The notes under the pieces were generated by a model that worked only from the letters and a program-made list of their open reading frames with translations, was not told the origin of the DNA and made no database searches. A program made the translations under genes and the position numbers. From positions 6,324,001-6,388,000 of the forward strand of contig VCCP01000002.1 of assembly GCA_005765155.1 (NCBI GenBank): a stretch of 64,000 bases of DNA, given 5' to 3'. Source of the stretch: Zelopaecilomyces penicillatus (Eukaryota > Ascomycota > Sordariomycetes > Hypocreales > Pseudodiploosporaceae). Positions within the stretch are counted from its first letter, which is position 1; each line of letters starts with the position of its first letter. Below, piece after piece: positions 12,018-22,365 of the stretch.

Positions 12018-12973
12018 GAAGCCACTGAGTGAAAGAATGGAAGAGTGCGGAGGTCGAGAACCGAGCGAGCGACATGATAGCATCGGCACGATTGGAGAAA
12101 ACGAGTCTCGACGAAATGTGCGCGCCTATCGGCTCATCTTAGGTCCTAGGCACAGATGCAAATTGGCACCAAGCGCAGAGGGCATTGGGCCATGAACGAA
12201 ACGAGAAGTTATATAGAAGGGTACGGCGTACTTTGGGAGTGTTTTGCAAGTTTCTTGAGCAGCCACGTCGAAATTGAATCAACAGATACCAAGCTATATG
12301 AAATTGGGTCTCTACTTGTTATGCAGAATCCATGTGTGGATACGTCCGCACGTATCTATACCCGCTGTCGTGTTTCCTGTCCGAAATCGCAAGATATCCC
12401 TCCAAATTCTTTCCCCATCCTCCAGTCCCCTGGCAATGATTTTTTTGGTTCAAACTCCCTGTGACTCCTTGTTTTTCCACCACCAAAAATGCTCTTCTCT
12501 CCCAAATTCGCTGACGAAGATAGTGGCAGAAAACGACGAAATTAAACCAGAAAATAACAACAAAAACCGAAAAATGCCGGCCCCAGTTTCCCGCAAAATG
12601 TGCAAACCCCTTTTTTTATATCTCATCCATAACCGTGGATGGATTTTGTATACCAAATCAAAAACAACCAGTGCTTGTTGTTCCCCTGCCTGCAGAGATT
12701 TGTGCCAAACTCCCTTCTCCGCGTGCAAATAACAAAAAAGGGGCAAAAGAAATGCGAGATACGCCAGGGACGGACCTTGAAGGTCACTCTCTTCAAACTC
12801 GTATGTCCCAAACCAAAAACACAGAAGAAAAGAGGGGAGATATAAAACACCAACCGGAGAGAAAAAAAGCGATGTTCGTGAATTGCAGTTTTGCCTCAAA
12901 ATGTGTGGCTCCCAAAATGGAGTATCAAAGCGCCGTTTGTTTTCGAATATGTGCGATTTATTTGTATCACCTT
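12018..12973. other. Convergent 3' region between alb1 and hypothetical gene
   Basis: AT-rich, poly-A/poly-T-bearing sequence with long overlapping open frames on both strands (for example 12450-12980 minus and 12635-13168 plus). Their composition (Phe/Lys/Asn-rich, no family) suggests UTR sequence, not genes. Confidence 0.45.
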
Positions 12974-14453
12974 TTACCAAGTGAACCCATAATCAGTTTC
13001 CTCAATGTTGACGCCTGGTTGATCCTGAGAATATGCTGCGTCTTGATGAGCAACAGGAGGGGAAAATGCCGATGTAAGCGTGGAGAAGGGATGCGCAGTG
13101 GCGCAATCATTGCTGGAATCGTTGCCGTCATGCTGTTGGTCATTTTGATCATCAACTTGTGGGAATGAAAAATAGTCTTCGTCTTCTGTATACGATGGAG
13201 GAGGCTCAAAACTCTGACCAAGGCCAGCAATGTCATTCTCAATAATTCCAGTGCAACTAACATCGACGTCTGGAATCTCAATGTCAACGGCGCCTTCATG
13301 CCCAAAATGAGCTTCATAGCTGTCTCTGTCTATGCAGAGTTCAGCTTCAGGAAGGTCCTCGAGCTCCTCAGCGTCTTCGACCCAGAATGCCTCGAGGTCT
13401 ACGTCGGAAAATCCCGGTGCAGTGCCAACAATCTCGACGTCATGGATGATGTTGTCAGACTCGGAGTACACTGGGTGAGAGAGGACGAAATTGCTGAGGG
13501 AGATTTCATCGTCGTAAGAGCTTGTGGCTTGGCCATCGTCGGATTCGGAGTCGGAGTCGACCTCGGAGTTGGAGGAAGCGTCAGTGTGGTCGTAGAACCC
13601 ATCGTTCAAGGGGTGTATTCCGACGAAGGGTGTTGGAGGTGGTGATGGCATGCTGAAGATATCAGATACCGGCGTAGGCAGCTGGCTCTCCTCTGAGTGA
13701 GTGATCAATTCTTGTGTCCATGCACAGATATCTGTCATGTCATCGTCTGCTGCAGGGTATTGGACCGATCCTTCCACAGTGAAACTGCTATCATGTTCCG
13801 AGAGATATTCAGCAGCTTCACCCCAAACAGGGAGCAGGTTTCTTCCTATGACAATGTCCTCAAGTTCAACGCCAAGCTCAAAGGCCTCACTCAAAGCTCT
13901 GTTTCCCTTGACCACAACTTCTTGACGGAGAAGGTTTCCCATCTCCACAGAGACATGGTAGTCTCGCAAACGACTCTGAAGGACCTCATGAAGTGACTCG
14001 GCATCAGGGTCCCAATCAAAACCGGGCCAGACTGGCAAGCAAGAATCTCCGATTGAAATTTCTTGAAGCGGAATGTTGAGCAATTTAGCATTTTCTAGTC
14101 GCAGGTTAGAGTTGGTGTAGATGTGGTCGAAAACTTCGGGCCGCACCAGCTGGGTGGGTATGTTTCGAGAAATGAAGTCGGCAAAGAATGCTTGGATGTC
14201 GTAGAGTTCATCTTGCAGGTCCTCTGAACCTGTAGCAGTTGGGAGAAGTCACTATTAGCATCATGAACCCAGAAGAAGGAAGATATTAAAGGGGGGGATA
14301 AAGCGCTCGCTCACTCTGCGGTGTGATTTCTTCCGCAGTTGGTTGGGGGTTTCCGCGACGGCGGATCTTGCGAGGGCGATTGATGAAGGGGTTACTTTCG
14401 TCATCGTCGCTGGAGATGGAGATGATGTCAACCGGCCGCTTCAAGGGCCACAT
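12974..14453 (-). CDS. Conserved hypothetical acidic protein
   Basis: Two exons: 14315-14453 and 12974-14229 (464 aa; GTGAGC donor, CTACAG acceptor, phase 1). It starts MWPLKRPVDIISISSDDDES, an acidic SUMO-interaction-like motif followed by a basic patch (PRKIRRRGN). The ~200 residues that follow appear folded (DELYDIQAFFADFISRNI, then two similar segments around SCLPVWPGF and NLLPVWGE). The C-terminal half is strongly acidic, Ser/Asp-rich and disordered. The two PVW segments look like an internal duplication. A nuclear role is possible from the N-terminal motifs but is only inference. I do not recognise the family. Confidence 0.75.
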
Positions 14454-15122
14454 TTCGAGAAACTTGCAACGTGGAAGTCAGGTGCTGGTGAATCTCATGT
14501 GCCGAAGATTGGCGAATGCTGCTAGACCTGTATGGAGGTGAGAGTAGGCGCTCGCAGCACCACGAGACAATAAAAGGCGATGAACAGAAGAAAAGGTGGT
14601 GATGTAAAGAAAAGATGGAACCCAAGGTAAGAAGATGAGAAGTGATGTTGCGAGAAGGAAGAGAAGAGATAGCAGAGAGTATGCGAAAGCGAGAAGGGAA
14701 GTTTCCTTTTATTTTTTACAAGATTGCGTGACAGTAGAGTGTGGGTTTTGCGGTTACATCATGGATTTGTTTCAACCGAGTCAAAGGCGGTATGTGTTTG
14801 TATTCATCGCGGTGGAACAATTGCCTGGGAGTTTGTATTGTCTTTGGGAATAGAGACGTGGGCGAGGGCAGCTGTATTGACAGTGGCGGGTCAATGAGCT
14901 AGCCGATGGGTTTTCTATTCATACCCAGCCATTGTTGCTCTATACTCTAAACGAGTGACAGTGATTCGACGATTTCTCAAGCTCTATTAGTTCCATAGAG
15001 GTTTCTTTTACTTCCTTTTCTACGAATTAAATATTACTGACACAACATGTAGTAATTGCTCCCCCTTTTCCTAGTACGCTTGGCTTCCACAATATACTTC
15101 AGTTTTCACTCTACAACCCTGC
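14454..15122. promoter_or_regulatory. Intergenic, 5' of hypothetical gene and 3' of BTB gene
   Basis: Purine-rich on the plus strand (pyrimidine-rich in the sense of the minus-strand gene) from 14560 to 14710, consistent with a 5'UTR/promoter. No coding evidence. Confidence 0.4.
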
Positions 15123-16261
15123 TTAGTATGGTATGGTGCACTTCAACATTGCCCAGTTTTCTTCAGCAGCCTTGCTCCATATAGAACCATTGTTTACAAA
15201 CCTCTGCGTACCTTTATCCATCTCCGCCAGTGTTGCGTGTAGTTTGTCCTCCAGTTTGCACTGGCTAAACGGGCCTGGGCATAGTCTCGTCCTTTCAGGA
15301 CTACGGATGCTGCCGACTATTCCCCTGACTGCGGTAGTACTGAAGCCTTGAAACGGACTCTCTAGGCGCGGATCAAGGCCCTTTGCGGAAAGCTGTCTCA
15401 TAAGTGAGCCGAGAAGCAGGGAAGAGCATGCCTCGTTACAGCCGGGTTGGTGTTGAAGAGTTTGTTGCAATTGAGCAATTGCCTCAAAAGCGTGCGTGAT
15501 AGCTTGTACTCGAAAACTGTCAAGCGCATCTAGCTGCGATTCAGTAAACAAAATCCACATCATAAGATGCATACTGGAATGTTCTCACCTGATATAGCTG
15601 CTGGAATGGGAAGCTCTGTCTCAATAGGTCCAGTGCCATGTTTTAAGAATAGAGTCGCCATATCCCTAAAGACTTTTGCCTTGCAAAACACGACAGAAAT
15701 GAATAGCCAATTGACACACAATGCGTCATATGATGTTGGAAGAGAGGTTGCCATCTGTGGGATCCAGCGCTCTCCAAAAATTTCCATGGGCTCATGGAGA
15801 CTGTAATAATCTACTATAAGTGCAATCTCCCCCAGCATCTCTTGGGTTATCGACTTGGGCACCGCCGAATGACGGTTATGAACAATGTTGAGCACGATGA
15901 GCAGAGCCTCTGGATTCCACTCAGAAGCCTCCACCTCCCGTAAGGACTGGGAATTGATCTTCTTCTCCCAGGGTCCTTCGAGCATCCTCTGAAAAACAGG
16001 CGAGGCAAGACACAGGTGTCTCGAAGAAAGACGCATTCGCACTTCGCAGCGCTCTTCGTCTGAGAAGCACGACCACCCATATGGGTTTTGGGCAGTGTCA
16101 AAAAACCGTGATGAGCGTCGAGCTTGTAAAGATTCGGCAGTGGGCTGGTGAGCTTTCAAAGCGGTTTCGGCTTTGGACAGTGCAAGCTCGGATGTCCTTG
16201 TTGGCGCTACGAGTTGCTCAACGCGCTTCGACGCGCTTATCGCAAACGCCTGTGTCTGGTA
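15123..16261 (-). CDS. BTB/POZ-domain protein, paralogue A (5' end uncertain)
   Basis: Exons 15589-16261 (open, start unresolved) and 15123-15529, joined in phase 1 by a GTGAGA donor and a CTAG acceptor. The core LSSRHLCLASPVFQRML is the fungal BTB fold signature (about 60 residues in). Helical segments follow (EALLIVLNIVHNR, LLIVDYYSLHE-like), then a C-terminal domain with paired Cys (GCNEACSSLLLGSLMRQL). Fungal BTB proteins of this type have no assigned function. There is no in-frame ATG before the BTB core; the frame opens after a TAA at 16262-16264. In paralogue B the corresponding place holds the DPKGDSVVIL strand that starts the BTB fold. Either an unseen upstream exon supplies the start or the copy is a 5'-decayed gene. 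Confidence 0.6.
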
Positions 16262-16294
16262 TTAAGTAATAGCAACTGAGTTTGATCCATTAGC

Positions 16295-16540
16295 CTACCC
16301 CGCTTGGTGATAACCAGCGATGTTTCTGATAACGACATCATGTTTGTCTCTGGCGACCAATGCTGTCAACTGGCGTCGCGTTCGGATGTTTTCCCTACTG
16401 TCTGTGCCATTGAGCCGAGCAACCTGGAGTCTTGGCTTCTTTCCTCGGAAAGCAATACATAAAAGTAATATGCCATCACCAGCAGGAGTATAATATTCTC
16501 TTGAAATTGAAGGATACCATCTCTCAATTCCATACATTAT
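16295..16540 (-). repeat. Duplicated upstream fragment (copy 1)
   Basis: About 245 bases upstream of BTB copy A resemble two stretches upstream of BTB copy B. The part at 16430-16485 matches 18575-18650 nearly base for base (shared core TTTCCTCGGAAAGC versus TTTCCTCAGAAAGC). The part near 16345-16370 resembles 18170-18195. It carries an 80-codon open frame of unknown meaning. Confidence 0.6.
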
Positions 16541-16595
16541 AGTGGATATACAAATCTTATACCATGCTACGAAACTTGGCTTTCACAAGCAAATC

Positions 16596-17910
16596 TCAGT
16601 TCAATTCGCCAATGCTGCCGCCTCGTATGGACAAGGTGCGCATTAATCGTGACCAATCATCGCTATTAACCCTTTCCGAAGAAGAAGAATCCTTTATTTG
16701 GAGACTCTGCCAAGATTTATCCATCTCAGCTAGACCGTCTTTGAGTTTGCTCTTAAGGTTGCAGCTGTGACCTAAGCCTCGGTAATCCTCATACCAATGA
16801 GGGGTTGAGATTTCTGAAATTAACTTTCGCACGCTGGTGATGCTGTGGCCGTGAAATGGACTCTGTGGTCGTGAACTATCAAGTCCTTGTGCACGACGTT
16901 GTCTCATGAGTGCGCCAAGTAGCATAGAGGAGCATGCTTCACTACAACCCTCCTCACAAAGCAGTGTCACTTGCAAGATATCCAGTGTGTCGAGGGCTTG
17001 CTGAATAGCTCGCAATCGAAGGCGCCCAATGGCATCTAGATGTGTTTGGTGAGTGAGCATCAGGAGATAGGTGGTAGGGTTACTCACCAGAAATGAAGGC
17101 TGGGATAGGCAGATGTGTTTCGATGGGTTCAGTAGCGAGCTTGAGTATCTGGGTTGTCACTGCGCTGAAAACTGTTGCTTTGGAAAATACAATAGAAATG
17201 AATAACCAGTCCATGAGTTCTTTTTGCTGGTAGTACCCTGGAGGTTGCATATCTGGACACTGAAACCAGCGATCGACAAAGATTTGCATAACTTCATGGC
17301 ACTTGTAATAATCTATTATAAGTGCAATGTTCCGGAGCATACTCATTTCGACAACCTTGGGTACAGCTGAATGGCGTCCATGAAAAACGTTGAGCACGAT
17401 GAGTAAGGCTTCAGCATTCCACTCGGATGCTTTGACCTCGTACATGAGGTCACTGTTTTGTTGCAGCCCCCAGAACCCGTCCAGCATTGCGCGAAATACA
17501 GGCGAGACGAGGCACAAATGTCTCGAGGAAACCTGCAATCGAACGTGGCAACTTCGTTGGGGTGAGCAGCAATTCCACCCGTAAGTATATGTGATACCAT
17601 CCGGTTCCACTTGCTGGACTTCAGAATCAGCCTCGATTTGGATGGCCTCGTTATCTGCAGAGTGAACAGGTTCCACAAAGAGTTCTGATGGTGTCTCAAT
17701 TAAAAGGTTTTCAATCAAATTTGACGTCGATTCCATCTCATTTCGATCTTCCTCCTGCTTTTTCTTCTTCTTCTTCTTCTTCCTCTTCCTCTTCCCCATC
17801 TCCTCCTCCTGTCTCGGATGTAGCCCACATTGCTCACACAAAGCGTCTGCGTAGGTCAAAATCACAACACTATCGCCTTTTGGGTCCAAAACCCAGCGGG
17901 AGGAAGACAT
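16596..17910 (-). CDS. BTB/POZ-domain protein, paralogue B
   Basis: Exons 17088-17910 and 16596-17035 (420 aa; same intron position, phase 1 and CTAG acceptor as paralogue A). It starts MSSSRWVLDPKGDSVVIL, the first BTB strand. A long insert with an oligo-lysine tract (about residues 44-52) and an acidic linker follows. The BTB core LQVSSRHLCLVSPVFRAML comes next, then the helical repeat (EALLIVLNVFHGR, IALIIDYYKCHE) and a Cys-containing C-terminal domain (GCSEACSSMLLGALMRQ). Paralogue A, 0.5 kb downstream in the same direction, shares the architecture and most motifs, so this is a tandem duplication. The start was chosen because the frame above it opens only with a GTG. Function unknown. Confidence 0.75.
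17758..17795. repeat. TTC/CTT microsatellite inside BTB gene B
   Basis: A TTC-type triplet repeat with TCC interruptions. On the coding (minus) strand it gives a run of Lys codons followed toward the N-terminus by Arg/Lys codons, forming a basic tract inside the BTB insert loop. Confidence 0.85.
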
Positions 17911-18828
17911 TTCGCACACAAATAAGGGTGTATTTGCCGGGTTTCTTCTGATGTTAGCTTTCTGGTCTGTGAGAGAGCTGTACAGATCACTGTGAGCATG
18001 ACAGGTAGGAGACTAGTTACCTTTACCAAAACCTCCGACCGGCGGACAGAATTGATGTCAAGTCTGTCCCTTCAGTAACCTAGGTATGCGTCGTCGAGCG
18101 GGGTAAGCTGGAGGCTCAGAATATATCGGTGTATTATTAGCCAATGGAAAAAAGAGATTGTATCTGTCTCTGACGACCAACACGGTCGATAGGCGCCGAA
18201 TGCCAAGGTATACTGTGCAGGGAACCTGGAGGCGCATGAGGCTGAATGCATATTTATCAGAGGTCCAACTTGGCTTAATCACGCCTCATTGGGTCAATAT
18301 GCCGCCGAATATATCGTCTCATCATTTGTGGCGTTGCAGATGGTTATCAGAGGCCCAACTTGGGTAGGCGAATCAATGATGAAATCTGATTGACGAAAAT
18401 AAGTCTCCTTTTGAAAATACCAAGGTGTTTTTGCCTTACTGTTGGCCTATACTCATTGAAACCTCACGACTCTAGATGCAAAAACTGCCAATGGGACTAT
18501 TGAAGAATAGGCTGAACATTTGGCTTTTATTCTGCTGCTAACCATTGCCAAGGTATCAAAAGAACACAAAAGCACTGGCAACCTAGAGTGGCTTCTTTCC
18601 TCAGAAAGCAATACATAAAGTGATATGCCATCAGAAGCAGAGGGTATATCTTCTTCTCGCGCCTGATTCTTCAACAGCCCTCAATGTGAAAGACACAATC
18701 AACAAGCGCATCATCACATTTTTCCTCTCAGTCTTTATGAAACAGCAATCCAATGTGTAACACTTGACTTCATCATTCTCCATCTTCGGTAACCTGAGAG
18801 CCCTTTCTCATCCCCTTCACATCTAACA
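17911..18828. repeat. Intergenic block with decayed repeat fragments
   Basis: No gene is supported. It contains copies related to the segment upstream of BTB gene A: 18170-18280 and 18575-18650. It also has a short direct repeat, with TATCAGAGG(T/C)CCAACTTGG present at about 18257-18275 and again at about 18347-18365. The pattern suggests an older, larger duplication unit or a mutated element. No terminal inverted repeats or transposase frame were seen. Confidence 0.5.
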
Positions 18829-20670
18829 CTAATCGGACGGATGCTTTTTGCAAACCTCATCAAAGCTTCTCTGCAGTTCATGCAGCTCCTGCTGAATCTG
18901 CTCCATCCTTTCCTTGTGCCTCTGCACCATTTCCGCCATCTGAGCATTCAGCTGCCGCATTTGCTCTCCTAGTTCACTCGGATCATTTTGCCACGGGATA
19001 TGTAGAGGTGCTACTGGCGAGATGGGAGGTGTAGGTAAGAAACCGCCGGAGTTGAAGAGAGGGCGATTCGGTGTAACGGGTGCTCTGTTGGTCCAAGCTG
19101 GATATTCCGCTGGAGCGCCGAATAGTGAGAAGTTGTTTGTCGGTGTTGTGGGTGTAATGGGATTCATTGATGTCGGTATTGCGGGTGGAAACAGACTCAT
19201 TCGTGTTAAAGGCTGAGGCGTAGCCCAGTTGTTATGGGTTGGCCGAGTGTTTCCAAATAGACCGTTTCGAGAAGAAGGCTCACCAAATCCTATGTGTGAA
19301 CTTTGAGAATCTATATCCGAATTTTCATCGTCTGAATTTAGATTGGAAGCTGCTGCCAAATGCTTGACAGACTTCATGTGGCGCACGTAGTTGGACCTTG
19401 TCTTGAACACCCAGTTGTACTTGTGACACCCACGTACCAGGCATCTGTACTCGACAGCATTCCCAAAACCAGCAATGCCAGCATTAAGAGTACCAAAGAG
19501 GCCTGGTCCCTGGCCAGCATCACGATTGCCAAAGAGTCCTCCTCCCTGGTTAGACGGAGGAGCACCAAAGAACCCTCCTCCCTGGTTAGGCTGAAGAGTA
19601 CCAAAGAGGCCTGCTCTCTGACTAGTATCGCGATTACCAAAGAGACCTCCTCCCTGGTTAGGCGGAGGAGCACCAAAGAACCCTTCTCTCTGGTTAGCAT
19701 CGCGATTACCAAAGAGTCCTCCTCCTTGGACAGCATCACGATTACCAAAGAGGCCGGCTCCCTGGTTAGACTCCGGTGTACCGAAAAACCCTCCTCCCTG
19801 GCTAACATCGCGATTTCCAAAGAGTCCTATTCCCTGGTTAGGCGGAAAAGGTCCAAAGAGTCGTCGTCCCTGACCAGCATCACAGTTACCAAAAAGCCCT
19901 CGTCCCTGATTAGCATTAAGAGTATTGATGAACTCTTGCCCCGTAGCATTTGCCTTCTTCTTGGCATTCACATCAGGATTCAGATGCTGCTCCGATCCCA
20001 TATGCGTCCAAAACGATTGCCCTGACGCAAACTTATGGCCGTAATGGGCACACTCCTTCGAAAAGCATGTCCAATGCCTTGCAGTATCCTCCGCCTTATG
20101 GATCTTATCCCGCGAAAGGCCAGACAATCTCAACGTAGCAGACAGTTGTGTGGCTTTGAGGTGGCCCTTGGAGTTGATGTGTTGCTTGTAGGAGGCTTCG
20201 GACGGGAGGAAGTCGTGGTAGCGATGACAGCAGGGCTCGATACACTTGTGCTCGTCAAAGTCAGAGCAATCAGACAGATCGCTGTCAGTATTGCAGAAAA
20301 AGCCGCCTCTCCCAGAAATACCACCATCGTTGCCGCTTTCAAAATCGTTCACATGCGTAGCCAGCACTTCGGGTGACGGAGACGTCGTTGTCGTCAACGC
20401 TGTAGACTCGCCGTTGTGTCCGCTCGCTTTCAAGTGTCTCTTCAGCGCTGGGCGAGCCGCAAAGTTCTCGTTGCAGACATGACAGCGATACGGAGGGGAA
20501 TGCCAGTCGCTCTCATGGACTGCGCACTCTTCCTTTGTGTCGAACGTGAATCCGTCGCACTCGCCATGTGGGCACGAATAGGGTGTGTTACCCTCTTCAC
20601 TATTGCTATAGCTCATGGCGAGGTAATCCGAATAACCCATTCCGAGGCGGTTTGGTATGATACTTTGCAT
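18829..20670 (-). CDS. C2H2 zinc-finger protein with GLFG/FFG repeat array
   Basis: One long exon, 613 aa from the first in-frame ATG at 20670; the frame is open to about 20740, where an acceptor-like ACAG sits, so a short 5' exon is possible. Order: C2H2-like fingers at about residues 35-85 (YSCPHGEC..., YRCHVCNENF with RHLKASGH), an acidic linker, two atypical fingers (KCIEPCC..., WTCFSKEC...), then a repeat array of about 12 units (Gly-Leu-Phe-Gly or Gly-Phe-Phe-Gly plus NRD/APP/TLQ spacers). One more finger (YRCLVRGC...), a Pro-rich region with further FG motifs and a C-terminal amphipathic helix follow. GLFG repeats are typical of Nup98/Nup100-type nucleoporins and bind karyopherins; here they sit between zinc fingers. 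Function is inferred only as nuclear/nucleic-acid-related. Confidence 0.75.
   Translation of the reverse strand: MQSIIPNRLGMGYSDYLAMSYSNSEEGNTPYSCPHGECDGFTFDTKEECAVHESDWHSPPYRCHVCNENFAARPALKRHLKASGHNGESTALTTTTSPSPEVLATHVNDFESGNDGGISGRGGFFCNTDSDLSDCSDFDEHKCIEPCCHRYHDFLPSEASYKQHINSKGHLKATQLSATLRLSGLSRDKIHKAEDTARHWTCFSKECAHYGHKFASGQSFWTHMGSEQHLNPDVNAKKKANATGQEFINTLNANQGRGLFGNCDAGQGRRLFGPFPPNQGIGLFGNRDVSQGGGFFGTPESNQGAGLFGNRDAVQGGGLFGNRDANQREGFFGAPPPNQGGGLFGNRDTSQRAGLFGTLQPNQGGGFFGAPPSNQGGGLFGNRDAGQGPGLFGTLNAGIAGFGNAVEYRCLVRGCHKYNWVFKTRSNYVRHMKSVKHLAAASNLNSDDENSDIDSQSSHIGFGEPSSRNGLFGNTRPTHNNWATPQPLTRMSLFPPAIPTSMNPITPTTPTNNFSLFGAPAEYPAWTNRAPVTPNRPLFNSGGFLPTPPISPVAPLHIPWQNDPSELGEQMRQLNAQMAEMVQRHKERMEQIQQELHELQRSFDEVCKKHPSD
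19460..19920 (-). repeat. In-frame minisatellite encoding GLFG/FFG units
   Basis: About 12 imperfect copies of a 36-39 base unit within the zinc-finger gene. Unit variants alternate (GLFGNRD, FFGAPP, LFGTLQ types), which suggests amplification by unequal exchange. The period keeps the frame, and the antisense strand is also open across much of it, an artefact of the repeat. Confidence 0.85.
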
Positions 20671-21995
20671 TTCTGGGTGCGAGTGTAGATGCTGATTGAC
20701 TGAGCCTGCAAAGGTTGGGGTTCTTCTCGGTGTGATCAAAGGCTGTCAAAGATTTATGTGTATCATGAGAGCTGAGCAGATGAGTTCGAAGCAACAGTTC
20801 AGTAGGATCCCTTTTATCGTGCTGAAAGAACCGTCACAAACATCTCCAACTTCAACAGTTGTTCAGAGAATGACAGTTGCCAGAAGTAAAGCGAGAAGGT
20901 TTAAAAAGACTTGGAAATAAATGAACAAACTGAACAGTAACTTGGTGTTCAGGCACAATTGCAGGATGCGAGTAAAATAAAAGGTTTGCTTGCTCCCAAA
21001 AAATAAAGAACTTCCATGATTGCTCATCTTAGGGATCAAGGTGAAGAGTGTTGCCACTTCCAGGTGAGAAAGATGTGAGTTGAGCGATAAAGGGGGAGGT
21101 CGGGGCCAAAAGTGAACTTTGGACAGATTTCGCAGCTGTGACGTGATTCAGTGTTTTTTTTTTCTTCTCCTTTATCAATTGGGAGATCTAATCGAATATT
21201 TTCGACTTTAATCTCTTCCTCAGTTCGTGTCTCATGATCTGTCTTGGTAGTTTATCATAAAAAGTGAGCAGAAACTGTAAGTGAAAAGAAACATGATTGA
21301 AGATTGGTAGGTTTTGCGCACTCAATTCACCGATATTGATGACGGACAGGTTTTCTCACTCAAAACATGACCCAATGCATACCAACACGAAGATAACCAA
21401 ACAAACATTTCCTCACAATCCCAATCATAACTCACAACCAACACCCCATCCAGCCAACACAAACTCTCTTAATAATGTTTGCTCATCCAAACCAACACTT
21501 CCCTTTCCTTCTGCCCCTCACCCTCCCACATATCCAATCATCCTGACCCCCCAAACCCGCGCTCATAACCATCTTATTCTTTATTTTGGCAAGCAAAACC
21601 TATGATGGCGCTTTATAGTGACATATAACTTCATCTCTCAATAACACGTAAAGGAATCTTAAAAGTCTTCATGTGCGCCTCTTATAGCTATTAAGAGATA
21701 TATTTGTCACGATAGTGGGAAAGAATAGATAGTATAGACTCACAACGTCCAAGCTTGGCATGTCTTCACGTTTCTCAATTACTCCTGGATCGAGCGTCTC
21801 TTATTCACAATTTTGGCAAACCAAGCCTCATTTTCTCATCCATACCATCCATCTCACACGATCTTCCCACGCGTCAGTAAAACATATATTTAAGGACCAC
21901 CCATCAGTCCAGTCACACCCCTGAGTTTGATCACCACCACAAACAAATATTTGTCAAACTCATCACCATAACATACAAACAAACAGACAAACAAC
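20671..21995. promoter_or_regulatory. Intergenic promoter region
   Basis: Upstream of both the minus-strand zinc-finger gene and the plus-strand secreted protein. The part from about 21360 to 21600 is very poor in G on the plus strand (A/C-rich), and this bias resumes before and into the secreted-protein gene. No coding evidence. Confidence 0.4.
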
Positions 21996-22365
21996 ATGCT
22001 CCTCAAACCCTTTCTCAACATCTCCAACATCTCCATCCTCACCCTTCTCACCCTCCTCTCCCCCTTCCCTCAACCCACCCACGCCCTCATCCGCAAATTC
22101 TGGACCCCCGAAGAACTCAGCCAAATCTGCTGCTCCGCCTGCAACCCCCTCTACGACTTCTGCCGTAAGGAATGTCTCCGAGGGAACCCCAGTTTGAAAA
22201 TGTGCATCATGGAATGTAATCAAGCTCGGGTGAGTTTAAAAAGAAAATAAAAAAGAATTGATATAATGATGCATAACATCGTATCTAATCTTGATGCAGG
22301 TCGACTATCCAGCTTTGTGCAAGAATTGTGACGGTAAATGCAATGAAAACTCAGCAACGAACTAG
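21996..22365 (+). CDS. Small secreted cysteine-rich protein
   Basis: Two exons: 21996-22229 and 22300-22365 (99 aa; GTGAGT donor, GCAG acceptor, phase 0). A long hydrophobic N-terminus (ILTLLTLLSPFPQPTHA) is a signal peptide with cleavage probably after THA. The ~65-residue mature part holds 10 Cys: CC-x2-C-x6-C-x3-C-x9-C-x3-C, then three more after the intron (LCKNCDGKC). The C-x3-C ... C-x3-C pair resembles helical-hairpin peptides. The coding strand is strikingly C-rich and G-poor. It could be an effector or antimicrobial-type peptide; no homologue is recognised. Confidence 0.7.

Noticed and set aside
12450..13168. Overlapping 176-177 codon frames on both strands
   Set aside because: AT-rich 3' region; no domain, no splice-supported extension, and the two frames exclude each other.
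15560..16159. Start codon at 16159 for BTB copy A
   Set aside because: The codon there is TTG, not ATG, and the same frame stays open to 16261, so it was not taken as the start.
19360..20025. 221-codon plus-strand frame full of STKE/SLVRR repeats
   Set aside because: It is the antisense reading of the GLFG minisatellite; the repeat unit length keeps several frames open. The sense frame has fingers and FG motifs, the antisense one has no known features.
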